Below, one piece after another: positions 1 to 7,722 of a stretch of DNA of 41,016 bases; the first letter of the stretch is position 1; every line of letters starts with the position of its first letter. Below the pieces are notes generated by a model that saw only the letters and a list, made by a program, of their open reading frames with translations, made no database searches and was not told the origin of the DNA. Made by a program: the position numbers and the translations under genes. The stretch comes from Candidatus Polarisedimenticolia bacterium. GTDB taxonomy: Bacteria; Acidobacteriota; Polarisedimenticolia; Gp22-AA2; AA152. The DNA lies in contig DASTZC010000114.1 in NCBI GenBank assembly GCA_035764505.1, forward strand, positions 1 to 41,016, written 5' to 3'.

Positions 1-898
1 GATGATAGCCACGCCGCTTGAGAAGCTGGTTGCGCGCCGCCACCTCCAGCAGGACCGAGAGATTCTTGCCCGGAGTCACCGGAATCTCGATGAAAGGGAG
101 CTGCAGGCCCAGCAGCGCGTGGCCCGGCTCGTCCATGCCCAGCCGCTCGTAGCTCTTCCCTTCCACCCAGCGCTCCAGGCGGACCACCAGCTCGATGTCC
201 TTGCGCTCGCGCACCGCCGCTACCCCGAAGAGATCCTTGATATTGATGATGCCGATGCCTCGCAGCTCCATGTGGAACTGGGTGAGCCGCGGCCCGGTCC
301 CGGTGAGCACCTCGTCGCGCCGGATGATCTCCACGACGTCGTCGCTGACCAGCCGGTGACCGCGCACCACCAGATCGAGCGCCGCTTCGCTTTTTCCAAC
401 GCCGCTGTCACCCAGAAGGAGCACGCCAAGGCCGTAGATGTCGAGCAGCACCCCGGGGATCGTCTGGCGCGGAGCGAGCTGGTCCTCGAGGAGCCTTCCG
501 AGCGCCTCCACCACCTCGGAGGTGGGGCGCGGGCTGGCGAACAGCGGTGTGGCGAAATGCTCCGCCAACCCCACGAAATCGGGCGAATAGGACAGTCCGC
601 GCGCCAGGACGAAGCAGGTCAAGCCGGCTTCGAACAATCCGCGCACCAGCCGCAGCCGCTGCGTATCAGAGAGCTGATCGAGGAACGAGATCTCCGAGAG
701 CCCCAGGATCTGCACGCGGCCCGGGCGGAGCTGATCCAGCGGCCCGGTCAGCGCCAGGCCCGCTTTCTGGATTCTCGGATGGGTGAGCTGCCGATCGAGA
801 CCGCCCCGGCCGGCCACCAGGACCAGCCCGATCTCGGCCAGCGTTTCGGAGAGAAGCTCACGGACCGGAATCGATGGCCCGGGAGGGGAGGATGACAC
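1..898 (-). CDS. hprK: HPr kinase/phosphorylase, C-terminus cut by window edge
   Basis: Bifunctional enzyme that phosphorylates or dephosphorylates a serine of the PTS carrier protein HPr; cytoplasmic. A GTG at 898 is preceded by AGGAAAGG about 5 nt upstream, and 299 codons are visible. The N-terminal domain starts PSIPVRELL. The catalytic domain has Walker A GDSGVGKS (residues 163-170), RGHRLVSDD (179-187) and the family signature ELRGIGIIN (211-219). It ends in VAARNQLLKRRGYH, so only some 10-20 residues should lie outside the window. Oddity: the family's conserved His-Gly just before the P-loop reads Pro-Gly (P148-G149). No HPr gene is in the window. It is divergent from the GAPDH-like gene. 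The family assignment is secure; whether both activities survive is not known. Confidence 0.93.
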   Translation of the reverse strand, partial: MSSSPPGPSIPVRELLSETLAEIGLVLVAGRGGLDRQLTHPRIQKAGLALTGPLDQLRPGRVQILGLSEISFLDQLSDTQRLRLVRGLFEAGLTCFVLARGLSYSPDFVGLAEHFATPLFASPRPTSEVVEALGRLLEDQLAPRQTIPGVLLDIYGLGVLLLGDSGVGKSEAALDLVVRGHRLVSDDVVEIIRRDEVLTGTGPRLTQFHMELRGIGIINIKDLFGVAAVRERKDIELVVRLERWVEGKSYERLGMDEPGHALLGLQLPFIEIPVTPGKNLSVLLEVAARNQLLKRRGYH

Positions 899-960
899 CG
901 GGACCTTTCCTGCGCCTCAAGGCGCGACATTGCCGGGGACTGCCAACGAGCGGCCCGGCC

Positions 961-991
961 ATTCTACTCCAGCGCGGCGAGCGGCTGTCAA
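961..991 (-). promoter_or_regulatory. Sigma70-type promoter of hprK
   Basis: On the minus strand, TTGACA (991-986) and TAGAAT (966-961) are separated by 19 nt. The predicted transcript starts near 954, about 55 nt before the GTG of hprK. The spacer is at the long end of the usual range. It lies back to back with the GAPDH promoter. Confidence 0.55.
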
Positions 992-1017
992 GGAACGCCG
1001 CCGCGCCGGAATTCCGC

Positions 1018-1046
1018 TTGACAGACTTGATGGCCCACGGTAGATT
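1018..1046 (+). promoter_or_regulatory. Sigma70-type promoter of the GAPDH-like gene
   Basis: TTGACA (1018-1023), a 17-nt spacer, then TAGATT (1041-1046). The transcript would start near 1053 and carry a leader of about 70 nt before the ATG at 1123. Confidence 0.6.
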
Positions 1047-1122
1047 TCCAGGCTGAACCTACTGAAAATCCGTGGGATAGAGGCCGGCACGCACCGTGCC
1101 CTCCACGCACCAAGGAGCAGGA

Positions 1123-2196
1123 ATGGCGACGAAAAAGGTGGTCCACGTGGTCGGCACGGGCACCATCGGCGAGCCTTTGATCGGACTTCTCTCCAGCATG
1201 AAGGAGCCGCTCGGAATCGACGAGGTGACCTTCCACAAGCGCACTCCCCTGACGACCGATCGTCCCAAGGTCCTCAACCTGATGAAGCGCGGCGCGCGAC
1301 TCGCGGTGGATGATTCGGCCCGCAAGGGTTTTCGTGATATCGGCATCGAGCCGGCCTACGAGCATCACGAGGCGCTGCGGCAGGCGTCGGTGGTCATCGA
1401 CTGCACCCCGTCCTCGGTCGGCTTGCAGAACAAGACGCAGTTCTACGAGAAGTATCGCGACACCACCCTGGGATTCCTGGCGCAGGGAAGCGAGTTCGGC
1501 TTCGGCAAGATGTACGCGCGCGGCATCAACGAGAGCGCCCTGGTGCGCGGCGAGGACCAGTTCATCCATATCGTCTCGTGCAACACCCACAACCTCTCGG
1601 TCCTCGTGGACGTCATCGCCCTGCAGGACGGCGGGCCCGAGAACCTGGTGGAAGGACGCTTCGTCTGCGTGCGGCGCGCCAACGACATCAGCCAGGACGG
1701 ATCCTTCGTCCCCTCGCCCCAGGTCGGCAGCCACAAGGACCCGCAGTTCGGCACGCACCATGCGCGCGACGCCTACCACCTGTTCGCCACGCTCGGCTAC
1801 CAGCTCAACCTCTTCTCGTCCGCCATGAAGATGAACACCCAGTACATGCACACCATCTGGTTCAACATCCGGGTGCGCAAGCCGACGACGGTGGAGGCGA
1901 TCAAGGCGCGCTTCGCTGCGGACGAGCGGGTCGCCCTCACCTACAAGAACACGGCGAACGTGGTCTTCTCCTTCGGGCGGGACTACGGGCACTTCGGCCG
2001 GATCCTGAACCAGACCGTCGTGGTGGTGGGGACGCTCGCGGTGCACAACGGCACCGAGGTGGTGGGCTTCTGCTTCACGCCGCAGGACGGCAACTCGACG
2101 CTGTCGAGCGTGGCCGCCACGGCCTGGTTCCTCTACCCGGACAGCTTCGAGAAGCGCATCGAGCCGCTGAACGAGTTCATCTTCCGGGAAGTCTGA
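1123..2196 (+). CDS. Type II (archaeal-type) glyceraldehyde-3-phosphate dehydrogenase homologue
   Basis: 357 aa. The ATG at 1123 follows AAGGAGCAGGA; an in-frame GTG at 1096 lacks such a site. An N-terminal Rossmann motif GTGTIG (11-16) precedes VVIDCTPSSVG (90-100) and the catalytic-type VSCNT with Cys153. Next come VRRAND (183-188), HHARDA (212-217), and MKMNTQYMH where archaeal enzymes have a PTT-x-MH segment. This order matches archaeal GAPDH (NAD(P)-dependent oxidation of glyceraldehyde-3-phosphate), not the common bacterial GapA family. Deviations: after CNT the archaeal Thr-Gly-Leu-x-Arg is His-Asn-Leu-Ser-Val, and the usual C-terminal VPENIDAIRA-like stretch is absent, so substrate and cofactor are uncertain. 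Single-gene unit, convergent with dgt. Confidence 0.75.
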   Translation: MATKKVVHVVGTGTIGEPLIGLLSSMKEPLGIDEVTFHKRTPLTTDRPKVLNLMKRGARLAVDDSARKGFRDIGIEPAYEHHEALRQASVVIDCTPSSVGLQNKTQFYEKYRDTTLGFLAQGSEFGFGKMYARGINESALVRGEDQFIHIVSCNTHNLSVLVDVIALQDGGPENLVEGRFVCVRRANDISQDGSFVPSPQVGSHKDPQFGTHHARDAYHLFATLGYQLNLFSSAMKMNTQYMHTIWFNIRVRKPTTVEAIKARFAADERVALTYKNTANVVFSFGRDYGHFGRILNQTVVVVGTLAVHNGTEVVGFCFTPQDGNSTLSSVAATAWFLYPDSFEKRIEPLNEFIFREV

Positions 2197-2308
2197 GCCG
2201 AGAAAGGCTGACCGGAACCGGGCGGAGGACTGGATCGACTAAGAGATCCCGATCAGTGCGGCTCGACCGGCCCTCTCACCTCCTGAAGACCCCCCCTGAG
2301 CGCTGTGC

Positions 2309-3388
2309 TCAAGTGAGCCGCGAAGGGCGATCCGACAGTCCCACCCAGGGGCGCGGCACGGCGATTTCCTCGAACAGCGTGATGGCGTAGCGGTCGGTCA
2401 TCCCGGCCACGAAGTCGAGCACCAGGCGCTCCTGGTGCCGCGATCCCTCCCGGGCGCTCTCTCCCAGGACGCCGGGCGTCTTGCGCACATGCTCCCAGAT
2501 GCGCATCAGGACATATTCCGCCTTGCGGAACTCGCGTAGGGACGCCTCGTTCCGGTAGACCCGATCGAAAAGGAAGGATCGCAGCCGGTTCAACGCCCCC
2601 AGCACCTCGCGGCTCATCTCGATGCGCTCCAGCCCCGCGCGCAGCGTCCGGTGCACCACGTCCTCGACCAGCGTGGCAATGCGCGCCGAAGAGGATCGAC
2701 CGAGGGTGTCCAGAACGCTGCGGGGCACGTCCCCGGGACGCAGCAGCCCGGCGCGGAAAGCGTCGTCCAAATCGGCGTTGGCATAGGCGAAGATGTCGGC
2801 GACTCGTACCGCCTGCCCTTCCAACGTGCGGGCACGCTTACGCGGGTCATCCGGCAGGATGCTCCCCTCCCCTTTCGAATGCTTGACGATCCCGTCGCGC
2901 ACCTCGGCGCTGAGATTGAGCCCCTTGCCGTCGTTCTCCAGGCGGTCCACCACGCGCAGGCTCTGGCGGTAATGCGAAAACCCGCCGCGCACCATCTTGT
3001 TCAGGACCTGCTCCCCGGCGTGGCCGAAGGGTGGGTGGCCCAGGTCGTGCGCCATGGCGACGGCCTCCGCCAGGCTCTCGTTGAGGCGCAGCGCCTTGGC
3101 GATGGTACGGGCGATCTGCGCCACCTCGAGCGTGTGGGTCAGGCGTGTACGGTAATGGTCGCCGGTGGGGGCGAGGAAGACCTGCGTCTTGTGCTTGAGG
3201 CGCCGGAACGCCTTGCAGTGGATGATGCGATCGCGATCGCGCTGGAAGCAGGGGCGGATTGGGTCGGGCGGCTCGGGGACGACGCGTCCGCGGGAGCGTG
3301 AGGAGAGGCAGGCGCGCGGGTGGAGGGTCTTCTCCTCGATCGTCTCCAGCATCTGGCGGATCCGGAGATCGCCCCTCTCGGGCCTCAA
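2309..3388 (-). CDS. dgt: dGTPase-like HD-domain triphosphohydrolase
   Basis: 359 aa. The family hydrolyses dGTP (or dNTPs) to the nucleoside and triphosphate. HD-domain metal ligands are visible: H85 (THTLEV), H114-D115 (AHDLGHPPFGH) and an Asp in the later VRVADIFAY segment. RDRDRIIHCKAFRRLKHKTQVF is the typical front of the type 2 dGTPase-like group. The start is a TTG at 3388 with AGGGG 10 nt upstream. An ATG at 3352 is possible but would drop the family's usual IRQ lead-in. It is the last gene of the fab-etf operon, 13 nt after etfA, which suggests co-transcription and not a link in function. Confidence 0.88.
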   Translation of the reverse strand: MRPERGDLRIRQMLETIEEKTLHPRACLSSRSRGRVVPEPPDPIRPCFQRDRDRIIHCKAFRRLKHKTQVFLAPTGDHYRTRLTHTLEVAQIARTIAKALRLNESLAEAVAMAHDLGHPPFGHAGEQVLNKMVRGGFSHYRQSLRVVDRLENDGKGLNLSAEVRDGIVKHSKGEGSILPDDPRKRARTLEGQAVRVADIFAYANADLDDAFRAGLLRPGDVPRSVLDTLGRSSSARIATLVEDVVHRTLRAGLERIEMSREVLGALNRLRSFLFDRVYRNEASLREFRKAEYVLMRIWEHVRKTPGVLGESAREGSRHQERLVLDFVAGMTDRYAITLFEEIAVPRPWVGLSDRPSRLT

Positions 3389-3401
3389 CGAGGAAGCACC
3401 C

Positions 3402-4388
3402 CTAAGATTGTCCCTTGAGCTTTCGGACTTCCTCCGAGAGCCGGGGAAGGATTTCGTAGAGATCGCCGACGATGCCGTAATCGGCCAGCTTGAAGATCGG
3501 GGCCTCGGGATCCTTGTTGATCGCGACGATCACTTTCGAGCTCGACATCCCCGCCAGGTGCTGGATGGCCCCCGAAATGCCGATGGCGACGTAGAGGTTC
3601 GGGGAAACGACTTTGCCCGTCTGCCCCACCTGGTACTGGTGATCGATCCAGCCGGCATCAACGGCGGCGCGCGAGGCGCCCATCGCGCCTCCCAGCGCCT
3701 TGGCCAGATCGCGGATGAGGGCGAAGTTCTCGGGCCCCTTCATGGCACGCCCCCCCGAGACGACGATCGAGGCCTCGGAGACATCCAGCTCGGCCCCTTC
3801 GCTCGCTTCCAGGCTGACCGTCCGGGCACGCAGCGCCGCCGGATCCCCCGGGATCTCGAGCTTCTCCACCGGTGCGCTGCCGGCGGGGACTTCCTCCATC
3901 CGGAAGACGTTGGGGCGCAGCGAGACGAAGATCGGACTTCCCTCGAAGACCACCGTGGCGATGGCCTTCCCCGAGTAGACGGGACGCTTGGCCTTCAGCT
4001 TCCCGGCTTCGACATCGAGATGCGTGCAGTCGGCGGCCAGCCCCGCTTCGAGCTTGGCGGCGGCGCGGGGCCCCAGGTCCTTGCCCATCGCGGTGGCGGA
4101 AAGAAAGACGATGCCGCAGCCGGTCTTGCGGACCGCGTCGGCGAGAAGCGCGGCGTAAATCTCGGGCTGGTAGAGCGCCACCTTCTCGTCGTCGGCCGCC
4201 AGGATCTTCTCGAGGCCCGGGGCGGCAATCGAGCCCATCTGCCCGGAGAAGCCCGCCCCGATCGCCAGGGCGATCAGCTTTCCCCCCAGCGCCTTGGCGG
4301 TCCTGGATCCCTCGGAAAGGGCCTCCAGCGACGGGCGCTTGATCTGACCGCCGCGGACCTCGATGAAAACCAGGACGTCGTTGGCCAA
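3402..4388 (-). CDS. etfA: Electron transfer flavoprotein, alpha subunit
   Basis: 328 aa. Large subunit of the soluble FAD-containing heterodimer that takes electrons from acyl-CoA and related dehydrogenases. The C-terminal FAD domain carries SGGRAMKG, a [18 protein letters not shown] stretch, [10 protein letters not shown] and [20 protein letters not shown], all diagnostic. The start is TTG at 4388, with TAGGAG 8-11 nt upstream. It should be translated right after etfB, but a 164-bp inverted-repeat element separates them. The subunit length is normal and the frame is intact. Confidence 0.95.
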   Translation of the reverse strand: MANDVLVFIEVRGGQIKRPSLEALSEGSRTAKALGGKLIALAIGAGFSGQMGSIAAPGLEKILAADDEKVALYQPEIYAALLADAVRKTGCGIVFLSATAMGKDLGPRAAAKLEAGLAADCTHLDVEAGKLKAKRPVYSGKAIATVVFEGSPIFVSLRPNVFRMEEVPAGSAPVEKLEIPGDPAALRARTVSLEASEGAELDVSEASIVVSGGRAMKGPENFALIRDLAKALGGAMGASRAAVDAGWIDHQYQVGQTGKVVSPNLYVAIGISGAIQHLAGMSSSKVIVAINKDPEAPIFKLADYGIVGDLYEILPRLSEEVRKLKGQS

Positions 4389-4404
4389 GCGGAAACTCTC
4401 CTAA

Positions 4405-4568
4405 GTGTTGCGTATCAGAAATCGAGTTAACACCGAGGCCGTCGAGGCGCCCGGATCGCGAGGCGCGTTGAAGCGCCGCGTACCCATGCGGCAACGCAAG
4501 CGAGACGCAACGCAGCGAAACGGGATGGATCGGCGGCCGAATGTAACACGGTTTCTGGTACGCGACAC
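4405..4568. mobile_element. MITE-like element with 3-bp target duplication between etfB and etfA
   Basis: The 164-bp stretch is bounded by imperfect terminal inverted repeats of about 26 bp. The left end on the plus strand reads GTGTTGCGTATCAGAAATCG; the right end on the minus strand reads GTGTCGCGTACCAGAAACCG. Both continue into GTTA(A)CA. TAA flanks it on both sides (4402-4404 and 4569-4571). Removing the element and one TAA recreates ATT-TAG-GAG between etfB and etfA, giving a stop fused to the etfA ribosome site. The interior is GC-rich with a small hairpin (GGCGC-N6-GCGCC) and no gene. The etfB stop codon TAG uses the first base of the element. A 3-bp TWA duplication is typical of IS5/PIF-Harbinger-type transposition; that assignment is tentative. 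Confidence 0.85.
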
Positions 4569-5356
4569 TAAATGACCTTCGCTTCTTCGCGCAGCAGGCG
4601 CACCAGCTCATGCGCCGCAGCGGCCGGCTCCATGTCCTTCAGCATCTTGCCGGCGGTGCGCGCCGGCGGCAGCTCCAGCTTCTCCCAGCGGGTTCGCGCC
4701 CCGGCATGCCCCACCGTCGCCGGATCGATCCCCAGATCGGCGGCACCCAGAACCTTCATCTCTTTCTTCTTCGCCGCCAGGATCCCCTTGAGGGAGGCGT
4801 AGCGCGGCTCGTTCAATCCCTTCTGCGCGGTGACCAGGGCGGGGGTGGCTCCTTCGACGATCTCGTGCGCCCCTTCGATCTCGCGGTGGGCGCGGAAGCT
4901 TCCTTCCCCGACCTCAAGGTGGGTGACGACCGACACATGCGGCAGCCCCAGCAGCTCCGCGACGCGCGGTCCGATCTGGCCGCGGTCGGTCCCCACCGCC
5001 TGCTTGCCCATCAGGATCAGGTCGAAGGCCTCGGGCTTGAGCGCCGCCGCCAGGATGCGGGAGAGGCCGACGGCATCGGAGCCCTCGAAGGCCGCGTCCT
5101 TGAGGTGCACGGCCCGGTCCGCGCCCATTGCCAGCGCGGTGCGCAGGGAGGTGCCCGTGCGCTCGTCCCCCACCGAGAAGACCACCACCTCGCCGGTCTG
5201 CTTCTCCTTGATGCGCAGCGCCTCTTCCAGGGCGTACTCGTCGTAAGGGCTGATCACGAAGGTGACGCCCGCTGCGTCCAGGGAGCGGCCGTCGGCGGCG
5301 ACCTTGACCTTGGTCTCGGTATCGGGGACCTGTTTGATGCAGACGCCTATCTTCAC
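4568..5356 (-). CDS. etfB: Electron transfer flavoprotein, beta subunit
   Basis: 262 aa. Small ETF subunit, which binds AMP. It starts MKIGVCIKQVPDTE, has FVISPYDEYALEEALRIKE and the loop LMGKQAVGTDRGQIGPRVAE that forms the nucleotide/recognition region. The start is GTG at 5356, only 4 nt after the fabF stop, so translation is probably coupled. The final codon ATT is followed by TAG, whose G belongs to the inserted inverted-repeat element. Placement behind fabF suggests that electron transfer is co-expressed with fatty-acid synthesis. Confidence 0.95.
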   Translation of the reverse strand: MKIGVCIKQVPDTETKVKVAADGRSLDAAGVTFVISPYDEYALEEALRIKEKQTGEVVVFSVGDERTGTSLRTALAMGADRAVHLKDAAFEGSDAVGLSRILAAALKPEAFDLILMGKQAVGTDRGQIGPRVAELLGLPHVSVVTHLEVGEGSFRAHREIEGAHEIVEGATPALVTAQKGLNEPRYASLKGILAAKKKEMKVLGAADLGIDPATVGHAGARTRWEKLELPPARTAGKMLKDMEPAAAAHELVRLLREEAKVI

Positions 5357-5360
5357 CGTC

Positions 5361-6623
5361 TCACCTGCCTCGCGTCGGCGCGGTTCCGGAGTATTTCTTG
5401 AGGAGCAGCGATGCGTTGGTCCCGCCGAACCCGAAGGAGTTGTTCAGCGCGTAGGTCACGGTCTTCTTGCGCGACTGGTTGGGAACGTAGTCGAGATCGC
5501 ACTCCGGGTCGGGTGATTCGTAGTTGATCGTCGGCGGCATGATGTCATGGGCCACCGACAGCGCGGTGATCGCCGTCTCCAGCCCGCCGGCCGCTCCCAG
5601 CAGGTGCCCGGTCATCGACTTGGTCGAGCTGACCGCGACCTTGCGGGCATGCTCCCCGAAGACGCGGTGGATGGCGAGGGTCTCGACCTTGTCACCCGCC
5701 GGCGTGGAGGTGCCGTGGGCATTGATGTAGTCGATCGCCTCCGCTCCGACCCCGGCGTCCGCCAGCGCCGCGTGCATCACGCGCACCGGCCCGTCGCCAT
5801 CGGCGGATGGGGCCGAGACGTGGAAGGCGTCCCCGGTGAGCCCGTAGCCGACCAGCTCGGCATAGATGCGCGCGCCGCGCCTCTCGGCCAGGGAGGCTTC
5901 CTCCAGGATGACGATGCCCGATCCTTCCCCCATCACGAAGCCGTCCCGCAGCAAATCGAAGGGGCGGCTGGCTTTCTCGGGTGCGTCGTTGCGCGTCGAC
6001 AGGGCGCGCATGGCGCAGAACCCGCCCACTGCCAGCGGCGTGATCACCGCTTCCGTGCCGCCGCAGATCATGGCGTCGGCATCGCCACGCTTGATGATCT
6101 CGTACGAGTCGCCGATGCTGTGGCTGCCGGTGGCACAGGCGGTGGAGACCGCCAGGTTGGGCCCCTTGGCGCCGAAGCGGATCGACACCTGGCCCGAGGC
6201 CAGGTTGACGATCAGCCCCACGATGAAGAAGGGGGAGATGCGGTCCGGACCGCTTTCCAGCAGCGAAGCATGCTGCCGCTCGATCGAGGGCAGGCCGCCG
6301 ATGCCGGAGCCGATGTAGACGCCGACCCGCTCGGCGTTCGCCGGGGTAATCGCCAGGCCCGAATCGTCCATGGCGAGCTGGCTTGCGGCCAGCGCGAAAT
6401 GGATGAAGCGGTCCATCTTCTTGACGTCCTTCTTGGGAATGAAGTCTTCGGGGTTGAAGGCCTTCACCTCGCCCGCGATCCGGGAGGGATAGGCCGCGGC
6501 GTCGAACCGCGTGATGGGGCCGACGCCACTCCGGCCGGCAAGCAGCGCCGACCAGTTGGCCTCGGTCCCGACCCCCAGGGGGGAGACCATCCCGATTCCC
6601 GTGATGACGACTCGTCGTTGCAA
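5361..6623 (-). CDS. fabF: Beta-ketoacyl-ACP synthase II
   Basis: 420 aa. Elongating condensing enzyme of type II fatty-acid synthesis; joins malonyl-ACP to acyl-ACP. The Cys-His-His triad is visible: Cys163 in STACATGSHS, His in NAHGTSTPAGD and His in STKSMTGHLLGAAG. The C-terminal NNSFGFGGTNASLL is typical. Length and numbering match E. coli FabF closely. The start codon is TTG at 6623 (MQRRVVITG), 27 nt after the acpP stop. It lies in the conserved order acpP-fabF. Confidence 0.97.
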   Translation of the reverse strand: MQRRVVITGIGMVSPLGVGTEANWSALLAGRSGVGPITRFDAAAYPSRIAGEVKAFNPEDFIPKKDVKKMDRFIHFALAASQLAMDDSGLAITPANAERVGVYIGSGIGGLPSIERQHASLLESGPDRISPFFIVGLIVNLASGQVSIRFGAKGPNLAVSTACATGSHSIGDSYEIIKRGDADAMICGGTEAVITPLAVGGFCAMRALSTRNDAPEKASRPFDLLRDGFVMGEGSGIVILEEASLAERRGARIYAELVGYGLTGDAFHVSAPSADGDGPVRVMHAALADAGVGAEAIDYINAHGTSTPAGDKVETLAIHRVFGEHARKVAVSSTKSMTGHLLGAAGGLETAITALSVAHDIMPPTINYESPDPECDLDYVPNQSRKKTVTYALNNSFGFGGTNASLLLKKYSGTAPTRGR

Positions 6624-6650
6624 GGCTTCACCCCACCCGCGCCGGTACGA

Positions 6651-6881
6651 TCAGGCGTGGGCCTCGATGTACTTGACGGCTTCGCCGACGGTGGTGATCT
6701 TCTCGGCGTCCTCGTCGCTGATCTCAATCTTGAAGGCTTCTTCCAGGGCCATCACCAGCTCGACCGTGTCGAGCGAATCGGCGCCCAAATCGTTCACGAA
6801 GGAAGCCTCGGGGGTCACCTCCTCGGCGTCCACTCCCAGCTGCTCCATGATGATGTTCTTGACCTTTTCCTCGACGGTCAT
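6651..6881 (-). CDS. acpP: Acyl carrier protein
   Basis: 76 aa, acidic. Carries growing acyl chains on phosphopantetheine attached to Ser36 in [14 protein letters not shown]. The ATG at 6881 has a strong ribosome site (AAAGGAGGAC) 6-8 nt upstream. The 97-bp gap to fabG holds a TATAAT box, so acpP probably has its own promoter in addition to read-through from the fab operon. This would fit the high protein level usual for ACP. Confidence 0.98.
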   Translation of the reverse strand: MTVEEKVKNIIMEQLGVDAEEVTPEASFVNDLGADSLDTVELVMALEEAFKIEISDEDAEKITTVGEAVKYIEAHA

Positions 6882-6933
6882 TCCGCTGTCCTCCTTTGTA
6901 GGATCGATGCGCGCCGCTCGTCAGGGAGCGCGT

Positions 6934-6939
6934 ATTATA
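6934..6939 (-). promoter_or_regulatory. -10 box of a likely acpP promoter
   Basis: A perfect TATAAT lies on the minus strand (6939-6934), 53 nt before the acpP ATG in the fabG-acpP gap. No convincing -35 hexamer is seen at 16-18 nt, so strength is uncertain. Confidence 0.5.
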
Positions 6940-6978
6940 CATTTTCCGAGACGGGGGTCTCCGGGACCCGGACGGGCC

Positions 6979-7722
6979 TCATTCCATGTGGAGACCGCCG
7001 CTGACATTGAGCACGGTTCCCGTGACGTAACCCGCTTCCTCGCTCAGCAGGAAGCGCACGCTCTCGGCCACGTCCCGGGGAGTTCCCAGCCGGCGCAGCG
7101 GCACCTGGGACAGCAGCGCCTCGCGCGCGGCCGGCGGCAGATCGGCGGTCATGGCGGTCTCGATGAATCCCGGCGCGACGGCGTTGACGGTAATGCTGCG
7201 GCTGGCCAACTCGCGCGCCAGGGAGTGGGTGAAGCCGATCAGTCCCGCCTTGCTGGCGCAGTAGTTCGCCTGCCCGGGATTGCCCATCAGCGCCACCACC
7301 GAGCTGACGTTCACGATGCGCCCGTAGCGCGCCTTCATCATCATCGGCACCACGCACTTGGTGACCACGAAAGCGGCGGTCAGGTTGACCGCCAGGACGG
7401 CGTCCCAGTCCGGGCGCTTCATGCGCACCAGAAGCCCGTCGCGCGTCATCCCGGCATTGTTCACCAGGTGATCCACCCGCCCGAAGCGCCCGATTCCTTC
7501 CGTAATGCCTGCTTCAAGAGACACCGGATCGGCCAGGTCCAGCACCAGCGCCTCGGCCCGGACGCCGGTGGCGGTGCATTCCTCACACGTGCGCTCGAGA
7601 TCGCCCCTGGAGCGCGCCACCAGGAGGAGATCCGAGCCGCTGCCGGCCAGGAGCAGGGCGATCTCGTGCCCGATGCCGCGCGAGGCCCCCGTCACCAGCG
7701 TCACTCTTCCTTCGAAGCTCAT
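6979..7722 (-). CDS. fabG: 3-oxoacyl-ACP reductase
   Basis: 247 aa, short-chain dehydrogenase family. Reduces 3-oxoacyl-ACP with NADPH. The cofactor motif TGASRGIGHEIA is near the N-terminus. NNAG is followed by the catalytic Ser in VNVSSVVAL and Tyr-x3-Lys in YCASKAG. The C-terminus has GYVTGTVLNVSGGLHM. The ATG at 7722 overlaps the fabD stop by 4 nt (ATGA); the open frame extends upstream inside fabD but that part is not homologous. Co-translated with fabD. Confidence 0.96.
   Translation of the reverse strand: MSFEGRVTLVTGASRGIGHEIALLLAGSGSDLLLVARSRGDLERTCEECTATGVRAEALVLDLADPVSLEAGITEGIGRFGRVDHLVNNAGMTRDGLLVRMKRPDWDAVLAVNLTAAFVVTKCVVPMMMKARYGRIVNVSSVVALMGNPGQANYCASKAGLIGFTHSLARELASRSITVNAVAPGFIETAMTADLPPAAREALLSQVPLRRLGTPRDVAESVRFLLSEEAGYVTGTVLNVSGGLHME

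Noticed and set aside
2-895. A 297-codon plus-strand open frame at the left edge
   Set aside because: It is antisense to hprK, whose minus-strand product carries the full set of family motifs.
2297-2311. TGAGC-GCTGT-GCTCA hairpin at the GAPDH/dgt convergence as a terminator
   Set aside because: The stem is only 5 bp with no T run, and it overlaps the dgt stop; too weak to call.
3658-4611. A minus-strand frame running from etfB through the MITE into etfA
   Set aside because: It is out of frame with both subunits. The translation is not ETF-like, so this is not a fusion gene.
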